NCBI GenBank assembly: GCA_003554565.1
Contig: PWGR01000053.1
Span: 1-9,506, forward strand
Reading direction: 5' to 3'
Length of the DNA: 9,506 bases
Source: Clostridia bacterium
Lineage (GTDB): Bacteria > Bacillota > Sulfobacillia > SLMV01
This document shows, in pieces, positions 1-6,931 of the stretch. The notes under the pieces were generated by a model. That model did no database searches and was not told where the DNA came from. It saw only the letters and a list, made by a program, of their open reading frames with translations. Made by a program: the position numbers and the translations under genes. Positions within the stretch are counted from its first letter, which is position 1; the number at the start of each line of letters is the position of its first letter.

Positions 1-1
1 G

Positions 2-478
2 ATGTGCATGCCCGCCATTTTTCTCATTCTGGTCATTATTGCCTTCGTAGGCCCGGCCATATCCACTACCATTCTGGTCATTGGCCTGGTGTACTGGACC
101 GCTCCCTCCCGCATAATCCGGGCGGAGTTTCTGGCAATGCGTGATCGTGATTTCGTTGAGGCCGCCAAGGCAGTGGGCATGAACGAGTTCCGGATTATCT
201 GGCGACACATCCTGCCCAACGCACTGCCGCCGCTCATTGTCCAGACCAGTCTCTTCATCGCTCAGGCGATTCTGATCGAAGCAGCGCTGAGCTACCTCGG
301 GCTGGGGGCCCAGCCTCCCGTTCCGAGTTGGGGCAACATCATGACCGACGGAGGACGGGTGCTGCACCGGGCGTGGTGGGTGGCCACGTTTCCGGGTATC
401 GGCCTGTTTCTGACAGTACTGTCTCTTAACCTCGTCGGTGACGGCCTGCGGGATGCCCTGGATCCCAAACAGCAGTAG
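2..478 (+). CDS. Peptide ABC transporter permease, DppC/OppC type (3' part, 5' end outside window)
   Basis: This is the C-terminal part of an inner-membrane permease of a dipeptide/oligopeptide (or nickel) ABC importer; the reading frame is open at the left edge, so the ATG at base 2 is probably an internal Met. Visible family signatures are the EAA loop that docks on the ATPase (EAAKAVG, residues 53-59 of the visible part, followed by RHILPN), the segment LSYLGLGAQPP.PSWGNIM, and the ending GDGLRDALDP, which is the usual C-terminus of DppC-like proteins. Hydrophobic stretches before and after the EAA loop fit the last three or four membrane segments. Full-length relatives are about 280-310 residues, so roughly half is missing. 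No ATPase (DppD/DppF) or binding-protein gene follows, so its partners must lie upstream or elsewhere. A hairpin 35 bp after the stop suggests it is the last gene of its operon. The family call is secure; the substrate is not determinable. Confidence 0.93.
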   Translation: MCMPAIFLILVIIAFVGPAISTTILVIGLVYWTAPSRIIRAEFLAMRDRDFVEAAKAVGMNEFRIIWRHILPNALPPLIVQTSLFIAQAILIEAALSYLGLGAQPPVPSWGNIMTDGGRVLHRAWWVATFPGIGLFLTVLSLNLVGDGLRDALDPKQQ

Positions 479-512
479 TGCGGCCCGGCTGTTTCAGGTT
501 GAGGACTGCCGC

Positions 513-544
513 ACGGGCGGCGACCACCCCGGCGCCGCCCGTTT
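513..544 (+). terminator. Probable Rho-independent terminator after the ABC permease
   Basis: A perfect 10-bp GC-rich stem (ACGGGCGGCG at 513-522 pairing with CGCCGCCCGT at 533-542) encloses a 10-nt loop and runs into TTT at 542-544. The stem is very strong but the T tract is short, so termination is likely rather than certain. A second 7-bp pairing, GTGCGGC at 478-484 with GCCGCAC at 508-514, shares two bases with this stem and could compete with it. The position between the permease stop and the efflux promoter suits a transcription boundary. Confidence 0.6.
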
Positions 545-643
545 ACCAACCGCCCGAATCGCGACTCGCCATTTGGTCCGCTGTATCCCTGCGTGAACCT
601 GCACCTCCCAGCATACTTCTATTTCAGGTAGACACACCCGCGG

Positions 644-673
644 TTGGCGCGAGAGCACAGCTTGCCGTATAAT
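644..673 (+). promoter_or_regulatory. Sigma70-type promoter of the efflux operon
   Basis: A TTGGCG -35 element at 644-649 and a perfect TATAAT -10 element at 668-673 are separated by 18 bp. Transcription would be expected to begin near 680, giving a leader of about 47 nt before the adaptor gene. The TetR-type palindrome begins about four bases downstream of that start, a classic place for repression. This rests on consensus matching only. Confidence 0.65.
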
Positions 674-683
674 CGGGTCATAG

Positions 684-697
684 ACTGACCGGTCAGT
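684..697. promoter_or_regulatory. Perfect 14-bp palindrome, probable TetR-family operator
   Basis: ACTGACCGGTCAGT is a perfect inverted repeat with no central spacer, centred between bases 690 and 691. TetR/AcrR-family dimers typically bind palindromes of this size, and GACCGGTC-type cores are common among them. It sits 10 bp after the -10 box and 29 bp before the adaptor start codon, so a bound repressor would block initiation or early elongation. The only regulator in the window is the TetR gene ending this operon, which makes autoregulation the simplest reading. I saw no second copy of the palindrome in the window. Confidence 0.7.
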
Positions 698-712
698 TTT
701 AATGCTTCACTT

Positions 713-717
713 GGAGG
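713..717 (+). promoter_or_regulatory. Ribosome binding site of the adaptor gene
   Basis: GGAGG lies 9 nt before the ATG at 727 and fixes that codon as the start of the adaptor gene. Confidence 0.75.
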
Positions 718-726
718 TCCACAGTC

Positions 727-2022
727 ATGCAGCAGACGCAGAAGCGAGTTGACCACAGCACCTGGAGGTGGCTGATTGCCACCGCCGCCCTGGTCCTGGT
801 GATCGGGGCCGGCATCGTCATCTTTGCTTTTCCCCGCCTTCCAGAGGCAGGGGGAGAGGCCGGGGATGATGCTGGGGCCGCTGCCGTGGTCGTGGAGGTA
901 GCCAGTGCTGCTCGCCGCGACATTGAGCGCACTGCCCGGATGAGCGGCCGGATCACCGCCCGGGCATCAGTGGATCTGACTCCGAAGATTTCCGGTCAGG
1001 TGCGGGAGGTTTACGTCGAGATGGGCCAAGAAGTGGAGGAGGGGGATGCCCTCGTTCGCCTGGATGATGTCGATGTGCAGCCCCAGGTGCTGCAGGCGGA
1101 GGCGGTGCTGGAAGCAGCTCGCGCGCAGCTGTCCCAGGTCAAACGCGGAGCCCGGGAGGAGGAAATAGATCAGCTGCGATCGGCCCGGGACGGAGCCCAG
1201 GCGGCAGTGGAATCTGCTCAGTGGTTATACGAGCGGGTTGAGCGTCTGTACCAGCGGGATGTTGCATCTGGTGCCGAGCTGCAGGAGGCACGCAGTGCAT
1301 ATGAATCCGCCAGAGCGCAGTTGGAGGGGGCGGAGGCGAACCTGCAGCTGGCGCTGGACGGTCCTGACGAGGAGACGGTGCAGGTGGCCCGTGCGCAGGT
1401 CCGGGAGGCCGAGGCCGCAGTGCAGGGCGTGCGGCAGGCCGTCGAGGATACTGTCATACGCGCCCCGATGAGCGGCACCGTTTCTTACGTCACAGTTGAC
1501 CCGGGAGATATGCTGGGCGTCGAGATGGCCGCAGTGGGCATCGTAGATATGGACCCGGTCAGGGTCGACGCCCTGGTTACCGACCGTGTGGTGGGAGCCC
1601 TCACCGTGGGAGACGAGGTCGCAGTTGAGGTGGAGGCGATCGATGGGGAGTTCACGGGCGTCATAAGTGAGGTGGCGCCGGCCCCGGAGCCGGAGAGCGG
1701 CCAGTATCCGGTCCGTGTATTGGTTGAAAACCCGGGGGAGCAGCTCAAGCCCGGAATGATGGCCGAGGTACAGTTCGTCCGGGAGCGAGTCCGGGATGTC
1801 CTGGCTGTGCCCCGGGGTGCTGTGAGTGCTCGGGCAGATGAGCACTACGTTTTCGTGGTGGAGGATGATGTGGCCCGCCGCAGGCCCGTCCGAGTGGGCC
1901 TGCAGGACGAAGAATATACCGAGATTACCAGCGGGTTGCAGGGGGGTGACGCGGTGGTGCATTACGGGCTCGAGTACCTGGAGGACGGCTCGCCGGTCGA
2001 AGTGATTGAGGAGAGAGAGTGA
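727..2022 (+). CDS. RND efflux periplasmic adaptor (membrane fusion protein, HlyD/AcrA family)
   Basis: This 431-residue adaptor should bridge the RND permease and the TolC-like channel. The N-terminus has one hydrophobic segment (about residues 14-35) with no lipobox cysteine, so it is anchored by a transmembrane helix rather than a lipid. Domains follow the family order: first half of the lipoyl domain (about 80-115, containing KISGQV and GDALVRLDD), a long Ala/Glu/Gln-rich alpha hairpin (about 116-240), the second lipoyl half (about 242-275, TVIRAPMSGTVS), a beta barrel (about 276-350, ending LKPGMMAEV) and a membrane-proximal domain (about 351-431). The hairpin tip carries Arg170-x3-Leu174-x6-Ser181, the RxxxLxxxxxxS motif that AcrA- and MexA-type adaptors use to meet the tip of TolC-like proteins. 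The start is fixed by a GGAGG site. Its stop overlaps the permease ATG by one base. The family call is firm; the drug or metabolite exported is unknown. Confidence 0.95.
   Translation: MQQTQKRVDHSTWRWLIATAALVLVIGAGIVIFAFPRLPEAGGEAGDDAGAAAVVVEVASAARRDIERTARMSGRITARASVDLTPKISGQVREVYVEMGQEVEEGDALVRLDDVDVQPQVLQAEAVLEAARAQLSQVKRGAREEEIDQLRSARDGAQAAVESAQWLYERVERLYQRDVASGAELQEARSAYESARAQLEGAEANLQLALDGPDEETVQVARAQVREAEAAVQGVRQAVEDTVIRAPMSGTVSYVTVDPGDMLGVEMAAVGIVDMDPVRVDALVTDRVVGALTVGDEVAVEVEAIDGEFTGVISEVAPAPEPESGQYPVRVLVENPGEQLKPGMMAEVQFVRERVRDVLAVPRGAVSARADEHYVFVVEDDVARRRPVRVGLQDEEYTEITSGLQGGDAVVHYGLEYLEDGSPVEVIEERE
2008..2013 (+). promoter_or_regulatory. Ribosome binding site deciding the RND permease start
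   Basis: GAGGAG ends 8 nt before the ATG at 2022. An in-frame GTG at 2019 is immediately upstream and would have a spacing of 5 nt, so the ATG is the better start. The site lies inside the last codons of the adaptor gene, which fits coupled translation. Confidence 0.55.
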
Positions 2023-5000
2023 TGCCGTTTACTCGCCTGGCCATCAACCGTCCCATTGGAACGCTGATGGTTGTCCTGATAGTAGTTTTCCTCGGGCTGG
2101 TTGCCCTCGTCAACATCCCCGCCGACCTGCTTCCCGATATTGCCTTTCCCGCGGTTGCTGTGATTACTGACTATCCCGGGGCTGGCCCGTACGAGGTGGA
2201 GAGCCTGGTCTCGCGCCCCCTGGAGGAATCGCTGGCCGGCGTCGGTGAGGTGAGGCATATAACCTCTGATTCACTCGAGGGAACCTCGATTATTCTGGCA
2301 GAGTTTGGTTGGGGAACGGACATAGACTTCGCGGCTCTGGAGGTGCGGGAGGCCATAGATCACGTGCGGGATCTGTTGCCCGACGAGGCCTCTGCCCCGG
2401 TGGTGATCAAGACTGATCCGGCCATGCTCCCGGTGATGCGGGTCAGTGTCTCTGGGCCGTACGACCTCGTGGAAATATCCCGGATGGCCGAGCAGATTGA
2501 GGGCCGGCTGGAAAGGATCGAAGGCGTCGCCGCGGTAGATATTGAGGGAGAGGTGCGGGAAGAGATCCTGGTAGAGGTGGATCCGGTTCGCCTCAACGCC
2601 CACGGTCTGAGCCACATGCAGGTCTCAGCAGCCCTGCAGGAGGAGAACGTGGATTTGCCCGCCGGTCATTTCACCGAGGCGGGTGAACGGCTGACGCTGC
2701 GGACAGTGGGTGAGTTCGTCTCCCTGGAAGATGTTCGCTCTGTGACCATCGAGTCCCCGCGAGGAGCTACCGTCGCCCTGGATGATGTGGCCAGCGTTGA
2801 ACTGAGGGAAAGCGAGACCGAGACCCGCACCCGGCTGGATGGCCGCCCCGCGGTGACCCTGTCCATCCGCGAGCAGTCCGGCGCGGACACGGTTGCCGTC
2901 GCATCTGAGATCCATCGCGTTCTGAACGAGCTCACGGGGGAGCTGCCGGAGGATGCGGACCTGGTGGTGGTTCGTGACCAGTCTGATTTCATCAACCGCT
3001 CCATAGCGACGGTCAGCAGCAACGTCCTCTACGGGGGACTGCTGGCGGTGTTGATACTGTACCTGTTTCTGACTGACGCCAGGACCGTCCTGGTCATAGG
3101 ACTCGGCATCCCCATTTCTGTCATCGCCACCTTTGCTTTCATGTTCTTTTCCGGTATCACCTTGAATCTGGTTTCTTTGGGCGGTTTGGCCCTGGGTGTG
3201 GGGATGCTGGTGGACAACGCCATTGTGATCCTGGAGAACATATTCAGACACCGGGAAGAAGGTGCGTCCCGCGCCGATGCGGCCCTGCAGGGTACCGGCG
3301 AGGTGGCCGGGGCGGTGACTGCATCAACCCTGACGACTGTGGCAGTTTTTCTGCCCGTTTTGCTTATTGAGGGGCTGGCGGCGGAGATTTTCCGCGAGCT
3401 GGCCATGACCATCTCCTTTGCCCTAGCCAGCTCGCTTTTCGTCTCTCTCACCTTCATCCCCATGATTGCCGCCCTGTTTCTTGGGCGGCCACGCCGTGCC
3501 GGGGGATCTATCGCAGATCGCAGCGCGCGGGTGCAGGCGCGAATGGGCAGGCGATATGATCGTATAGTGCGCCGTGCGCTCCGGCGAAGATTCCTGGTCC
3601 TCGCGGTTGCCGCCGTTGCGTTCGCCCTGGCCATCTGGGGGGGGATGGGTATGCCCAGTGTGTTTCTGCCCGAGATGGATCAGGGGGAAATTGACGTCGA
3701 GATCCGCATGCCCCGGGGAACAGCTCTGGACCGCACCGATCAGGTGGTGGCCGAGGTGGAGGAAATCCTGGCCGGGCGCGGAGACGTCAGGCACTCGTAC
3801 GCGTCTGTTGGTCAGCAGATGGGCGAAGGAGTCCTGGATGGCGAGGCCTCCGATATGGGAGGCCTCCTGATTCGCCTCATCGATGAGGGTGAGGGCAGGG
3901 CGGAAACCGCAGAGGTGGTCTCCGAGCTGCGCGAGCGTCTCACCCGCATTCCGGGGGCGGAGATCAGGGTGTCCCTGGCGTCGGGCATAGCGGGAGAGGA
4001 GCAGGCCATGGGAGCACCCGTGGCGGTTTCCGTGCTGGGGGACGACCTGGACGTTCTGCGGGAGCACTCGGGGGAGATACTGGGAATAGTGGAGGACATC
4101 CCCGGCATTGTGGACGCTCGCAGCTCGCACGAGGAGGGAGCGCCCGAGATCCGCCTGGTGGTTGACCGGCGGAGATCCGGTGAGTATGGGATGACTGCGG
4201 GGCAGGTGGCGATGATGGTCCGTGCCGCGGTTGAGGGCGAGGTTGCCACCAGGTACGGTACCGAGGGACAAGACATTGATGTCCGGGTGGCGTATCCGGA
4301 GCGTTATGCCGGCGATCTCTCCTCGATTGAAGACATTGAGCTGCTCACCCCGACTGGGAGTATCGTCTCGCTCTCACAGCTGGGCAGCCTGCAGACGGAA
4401 CCAGGGCCGATAAGAATCTCCCGCCGTGACCAGGTGCGCCAGGTGGAGATCAGCGCCGACCTCGAGGGGAGAAGCCTGGGAGCGGTGATGGATGATGTAC
4501 GGGCTGATGTGGATCAGCTGCGTCTCCCGCCCGGATATGACGTGCATTACGGGGGAGAGACGGAGGAGATGTACGAGGCGTTCGAGACGCTGGGATACGC
4601 ATTTGTCGCCGGATGTGTCCTGGTTTACATGGTCCTGGCGGCGCAGTTCGAGTCGTTTCGGCACCCGGTGATCGTTATGGCCACCATACCTCTTGCGCTA
4701 ATCGGGGTGGTTGGAGGCCTCACCGCCTGGGGCTTACCCCTCTCCGTGCCGGCCATTGTTGGTGTGATCGGCATGGCGGGAATCGTGGTGAACAACAGCA
4801 TCGTGATGATCACCTACATAGACCAGCTGCGGGGGCGGGGCTATGAGAGGGACGAAGCCGTAGCCAGGGCCGCAGGCGTCCGCCTCCGCCCCATCCTCAT
4901 GACCTCCTGCACCACTGTGCTGGGCCTTCTTCCCATGGCGCTGGAGGGTGGTGCGGGATCGGAGCTGCAGAATGCCATGGCCGTGTCGGTGCTGGGCGGA

Positions 5001-5090
5001 CTGGTCATATCCACCGCGCTGACGCTCTTGGTGATACCCTGTGCATACAGTACGCTGATACCAACGAAGGAGGAGAGTCCCGATGAATAG
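2022..5090 (+). CDS. RND efflux permease (AcrB/HAE-1-like inner-membrane pump)
   Basis: This 1022-residue protein has the normal length and layout of a proton-driven AcrB-type trimeric pump. TM1 spans about 9-30 and is followed by the signature YPGAGPYEVESLV and RPLEESL (from residue 51), a large periplasmic loop to about 325, TM2-TM6 (about 330-485), TM7 (about 523-543), the VFLPEMDQGE signature (about 547-556), a second large loop, and TM8-TM12 from about 856 to the end. The proton-relay region of TM4 reads LVDNAIV: Asp398 matches AcrB Asp407, but Asn399 stands where AcrB has Asp408. In TM10, Asn924 (VVNNSIV) stands where AcrB has Lys940. Both patterns also occur in AcrB-distant RND branches, so I read this as a divergent but working pump. 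RLRPILMT in the C-terminal region is highly conserved. It overlaps the adaptor by one base and the TolC-like gene by eight. The substrate is unknown. Confidence 0.95.
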   Translation: MPFTRLAINRPIGTLMVVLIVVFLGLVALVNIPADLLPDIAFPAVAVITDYPGAGPYEVESLVSRPLEESLAGVGEVRHITSDSLEGTSIILAEFGWGTDIDFAALEVREAIDHVRDLLPDEASAPVVIKTDPAMLPVMRVSVSGPYDLVEISRMAEQIEGRLERIEGVAAVDIEGEVREEILVEVDPVRLNAHGLSHMQVSAALQEENVDLPAGHFTEAGERLTLRTVGEFVSLEDVRSVTIESPRGATVALDDVASVELRESETETRTRLDGRPAVTLSIREQSGADTVAVASEIHRVLNELTGELPEDADLVVVRDQSDFINRSIATVSSNVLYGGLLAVLILYLFLTDARTVLVIGLGIPISVIATFAFMFFSGITLNLVSLGGLALGVGMLVDNAIVILENIFRHREEGASRADAALQGTGEVAGAVTASTLTTVAVFLPVLLIEGLAAEIFRELAMTISFALASSLFVSLTFIPMIAALFLGRPRRAGGSIADRSARVQARMGRRYDRIVRRALRRRFLVLAVAAVAFALAIWGGMGMPSVFLPEMDQGEIDVEIRMPRGTALDRTDQVVAEVEEILAGRGDVRHSYASVGQQMGEGVLDGEASDMGGLLIRLIDEGEGRAETAEVVSELRERLTRIPGAEIRVSLASGIAGEEQAMGAPVAVSVLGDDLDVLREHSGEILGIVEDIPGIVDARSSHEEGAPEIRLVVDRRRSGEYGMTAGQVAMMVRAAVEGEVATRYGTEGQDIDVRVAYPERYAGDLSSIEDIELLTPTGSIVSLSQLGSLQTEPGPIRISRRDQVRQVEISADLEGRSLGAVMDDVRADVDQLRLPPGYDVHYGGETEEMYEAFETLGYAFVAGCVLVYMVLAAQFESFRHPVIVMATIPLALIGVVGGLTAWGLPLSVPAIVGVIGMAGIVVNNSIVMITYIDQLRGRGYERDEAVARAAGVRLRPILMTSCTTVLGLLPMALEGGAGSELQNAMAVSVLGGLVISTALTLLVIPCAYSTLIPTKEESPDE
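5067..5075 (+). promoter_or_regulatory. Ribosome binding site of the TolC-like gene
   Basis: AAGGAGGAG ends 7 nt before the ATG at 5083 and lies within the last codons of the RND permease gene. It decides the start of the next gene and shows that the 8-bp overlap is genuine. Confidence 0.75.
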
Positions 5091-6333
5091 GGTGAACAGG
5101 AAACTTCTGGTTCCAGCTGCGGGCCTGCTCATTCTTTTTGCTCTTGTTGCCGTCGGCGCCCATCCCCTGGTTGCATCGTCAGAGGACATTTCCATGCGGC
5201 AGGCGGTGGATCGAGCGCTGGAGAATTTTCCCCCTGTCGAGATGGCGGAGGTCCGCCGGGAACGGGCCAGGTTGGAGTCGCGGCAGGCCGCGGATGCCGC
5301 GGACGAAATTTCAGATGATGCGGTGCAAAGCTACCAGATGGCCCTCGTGAAGTACTTTTATCCCCGGCAGGCCAGGAGTGCGCACCGGCTGGCCCGTTCC
5401 GAGGAGGAGGCCACCATTGAGGATGTGCGCATGCAGGTGCAGCTGGCCTACCGGTCGCTGCAGACGGCAGAGAATATGACCCGTCCCGCCCGCGCCGGGG
5501 TCAGGGCGGCGGCGGAGGCCCTGCGGGCGGCGGAAGTATATCGGGAGGAGGACATGATCTCCCGGGAGGAGCTTCTCCGGGCCGAGGCCCGGCTGGAGGC
5601 GGCCCGCTCCCTTTCAGATCAGGTGGGAGCTGCGCGCGAGAAGGCCGAGCGTGCCCTCCGCATCCTTCTGGGCTATGATGAGCATGTGCCGATCGAGCTG
5701 AGCGCCCGTCGACCCGTCTTTGAACCCCTGGGCGATGTCAGGCTGGGTCATAAGGCAGAGCAGGCGCTGGAGGAGCGCTATGAGCTGAAGGAAGTCGCCG
5801 AGATGAGAGATCTGGCGGAATACCGGCTGGATCTCGCCCGCCAGTACCCGTCCGATCCCGACGGCTGGCCGGTTGACCTGCCCCCGGATTTGATTCCCGG
5901 ATTCGAGGGGTTCGGATCCGGCGGCGATAACGACGAGTACGCAGAGCGTATTGCGGAGCTGGATGTGCGGGAAGCCGGGCTGGCCCGCCGGTTGTTGGAG
6001 AGCCAGATCGAATCCGAGGTGCGGGATCTGTACCGGGAGGTGCAGAGCGCGGAGCAGCTGGTACGGGAACGTGAGGCGAACGCAAAAGCGGCAGTCGAGG
6101 AATACCGACAGACGGCGAGCAAGCACACCGAGGATATGGCGACTCGCCTGGAGCTGTTCACCGCGTACGCGGAACGGGTCCGTGCAGACGCACAATACCT
6201 CGAGGCCGTTCACTCGCATGAGATGGCCAAGGCGCGATTTCACCACTCCTATGGACCGGGTGGGGCGTTGGATGACCACATGGAAGGAGGATCAGAACGT
6301 GGAGAGGACACTTTCGGGTCGGGAGCGAGATGA
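5083..6333 (+). CDS. TolC-family-like coiled-coil efflux protein, apparently lacking the beta-barrel strands
   Basis: This 416-residue protein has a signal peptide (basic RVNRK, hydrophobic core about 8-26, possible cleavage near PLVA/SS) and is then mostly long Ala/Glu/Arg-rich helices. It shows the internal duplication of TolC: repeat 1 opens with SMRQAVDRALE and ends ALRILLGYD, and repeat 2 begins near KAEQALEERYEL and ends KARFHHSYG. Each repeat has a helix-turn-helix tip like TolC's (Tyr153-Ser160 and Lys347-Thr354), but without the usual turn glycine. In TolC, the helices of each repeat are linked by an amphipathic beta hairpin that forms the outer-membrane barrel. Here those places hold only about 20 residues (76-96) and a Pro/Gly/Asp-rich linker (about 254-286), with no convincing strand pattern. 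The position after adaptor and pump genes supports a channel or tunnel role. It could instead be a periplasmic alpha-helical scaffold. TolC-type helical fold likely; barrel absence is my reading of the sequence. Confidence 0.75.
   Translation: MNRVNRKLLVPAAGLLILFALVAVGAHPLVASSEDISMRQAVDRALENFPPVEMAEVRRERARLESRQAADAADEISDDAVQSYQMALVKYFYPRQARSAHRLARSEEEATIEDVRMQVQLAYRSLQTAENMTRPARAGVRAAAEALRAAEVYREEDMISREELLRAEARLEAARSLSDQVGAAREKAERALRILLGYDEHVPIELSARRPVFEPLGDVRLGHKAEQALEERYELKEVAEMRDLAEYRLDLARQYPSDPDGWPVDLPPDLIPGFEGFGSGGDNDEYAERIAELDVREAGLARRLLESQIESEVRDLYREVQSAEQLVREREANAKAAVEEYRQTASKHTEDMATRLELFTAYAERVRADAQYLEAVHSHEMAKARFHHSYGPGGALDDHMEGGSERGEDTFGSGAR
6284..6290 (+). promoter_or_regulatory. 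Ribosome binding site deciding the TetR start
   Basis: AAGGAGG ends 8 nt before a GTG at 6299. No other start codon near the helix-turn-helix has a comparable site, so this one sets the regulator's start inside the 3' end of the TolC-like gene. Confidence 0.75.
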
Positions 6334-6919
6334 CAAGGTGCAGCGGATCAAGGATGCGGCGCTGACCGTATTCTCCCAGGACGGGTACGGGCAGGCAACG
6401 ATACAGGATGTGGCCACCGAAGCTTGTGTCGGCAAGGGCACCATCTACCTGTATTTTTCGAGCAAGGAAGAACTGCTGGATACCATCCTGCTCGATGTGC
6501 TGGAGGGTTACAGAACACAGATCGAGCAGATCGTCGCAGAAGATGGGGATGTCAGGCAGCGTCTGCGCCACCTCCTGACCTATGTGCTGGGGGGAGCAGA
6601 CAGGAGGCGTAGACAGCTAAGCTTCCTGTTGAGGGGAACCTCGGACATCGGCGGTGATTTCAAGCGGCAGGCCCTGCGTATAAAGAAGGACATAATGGAG
6701 GCGCTGACGGGTCTGGTCAGAGCGGGGATCGAGCGGGGAGAAATTCGTGCCGCCGACCCCCTCATGATGGCCCACATCATATCGGGAACCGTGGAGTCTC
6801 TGGCAGCGGCGCGGCTCTGGGAATATGATGAGCTGGTGGCGGAAGCGGACGGCGACAACTGGCCGGAAGAGCTGGCCGGGCTGGCCGTGAACTGCCTCTA
6901 CCAGGGCATGAAGCCCTGA
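6299..6919 (+). CDS. TetR/AcrR-family transcriptional regulator, probable repressor of the efflux operon
   Basis: This 206-residue protein has the usual TetR length. The N-terminal DNA-binding domain is complete: helix 1 (KDAALTVFSQDGY, about 18-30) and the helix-turn-helix at about 34-53 (TIQDVATEACVGKGTIYLYF), followed by SSKEELL. The remaining residues form the variable ligand-binding and dimerisation domain, whose inducer cannot be read from sequence. The frame stays open upstream to about 5951, but that part is a shadow of the TolC-like gene; the GTG with AAGGAGG at 6284-6290 is the real start and overlaps the previous gene by 35 bp. As the last gene of the operon, it is expected to bind the palindrome at 684-697 and hold the operon down until a pump substrate is present. 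The gene ends 12 bp from the convergent cyclase gene. Confidence 0.93.
   Translation: MERTLSGRERDDKVQRIKDAALTVFSQDGYGQATIQDVATEACVGKGTIYLYFSSKEELLDTILLDVLEGYRTQIEQIVAEDGDVRQRLRHLLTYVLGGADRRRRQLSFLLRGTSDIGGDFKRQALRIKKDIMEALTGLVRAGIERGEIRAADPLMMAHIISGTVESLAAARLWEYDELVAEADGDNWPEELAGLAVNCLYQGMKP
6902..6918. terminator. Weak hairpin at the convergent junction
   Basis: CAGGGC at 6902-6907 pairs with GCCCTG at 6913-6918 around a 5-nt loop, covering the last TetR codons and part of its stop codon. No T tract follows on either strand, so it is at best a weak or Rho-assisted boundary between the two convergent transcripts. Nothing better is seen in the 12-bp gap. Confidence 0.25.
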
Positions 6920-6931
6920 GTTGTAGGCGTG

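Larger units (their letters stand above)
479..726. other. Intergenic region between the ABC permease and the efflux operon
   Basis: This 248-bp gap holds the terminator hairpin (513-544), the promoter (644-673), the palindromic operator (684-697) and the ribosome binding site (713-717). The stretch between about 545 and 640 shows no gene or repeat that I can support. A 64-codon frame from a GTG at 478 crosses it, but it has no ribosome binding site and no recognisable protein character. Confidence 0.7.

Noticed and set aside
478..672. 64-codon plus-strand frame after the ABC permease
   Set aside because: It starts at a GTG overlapping the permease stop without a ribosome binding site, runs through the terminator hairpin and the efflux promoter, and encodes nothing recognisable.
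2019..2021. GTG as start of the RND permease
   Set aside because: The adjacent in-frame ATG at 2022 has better spacing to GAGGAG (8 nt) and gives the usual N-terminus MPFTRLAINRP.
5614..6279. 221-codon minus-strand frame opposite the TolC-like gene
   Set aside because: It is a by-product of GC-rich codons in the sense gene; no start signal or recognisable domain.
5951..6298. Open frame extending the TetR gene upstream by 116 codons
   Set aside because: It lies within the TolC-like gene in another frame, has Arg/Trp-rich shadow composition and no ribosome binding site. The GTG at 6299 with AAGGAGG explains the regulator start.
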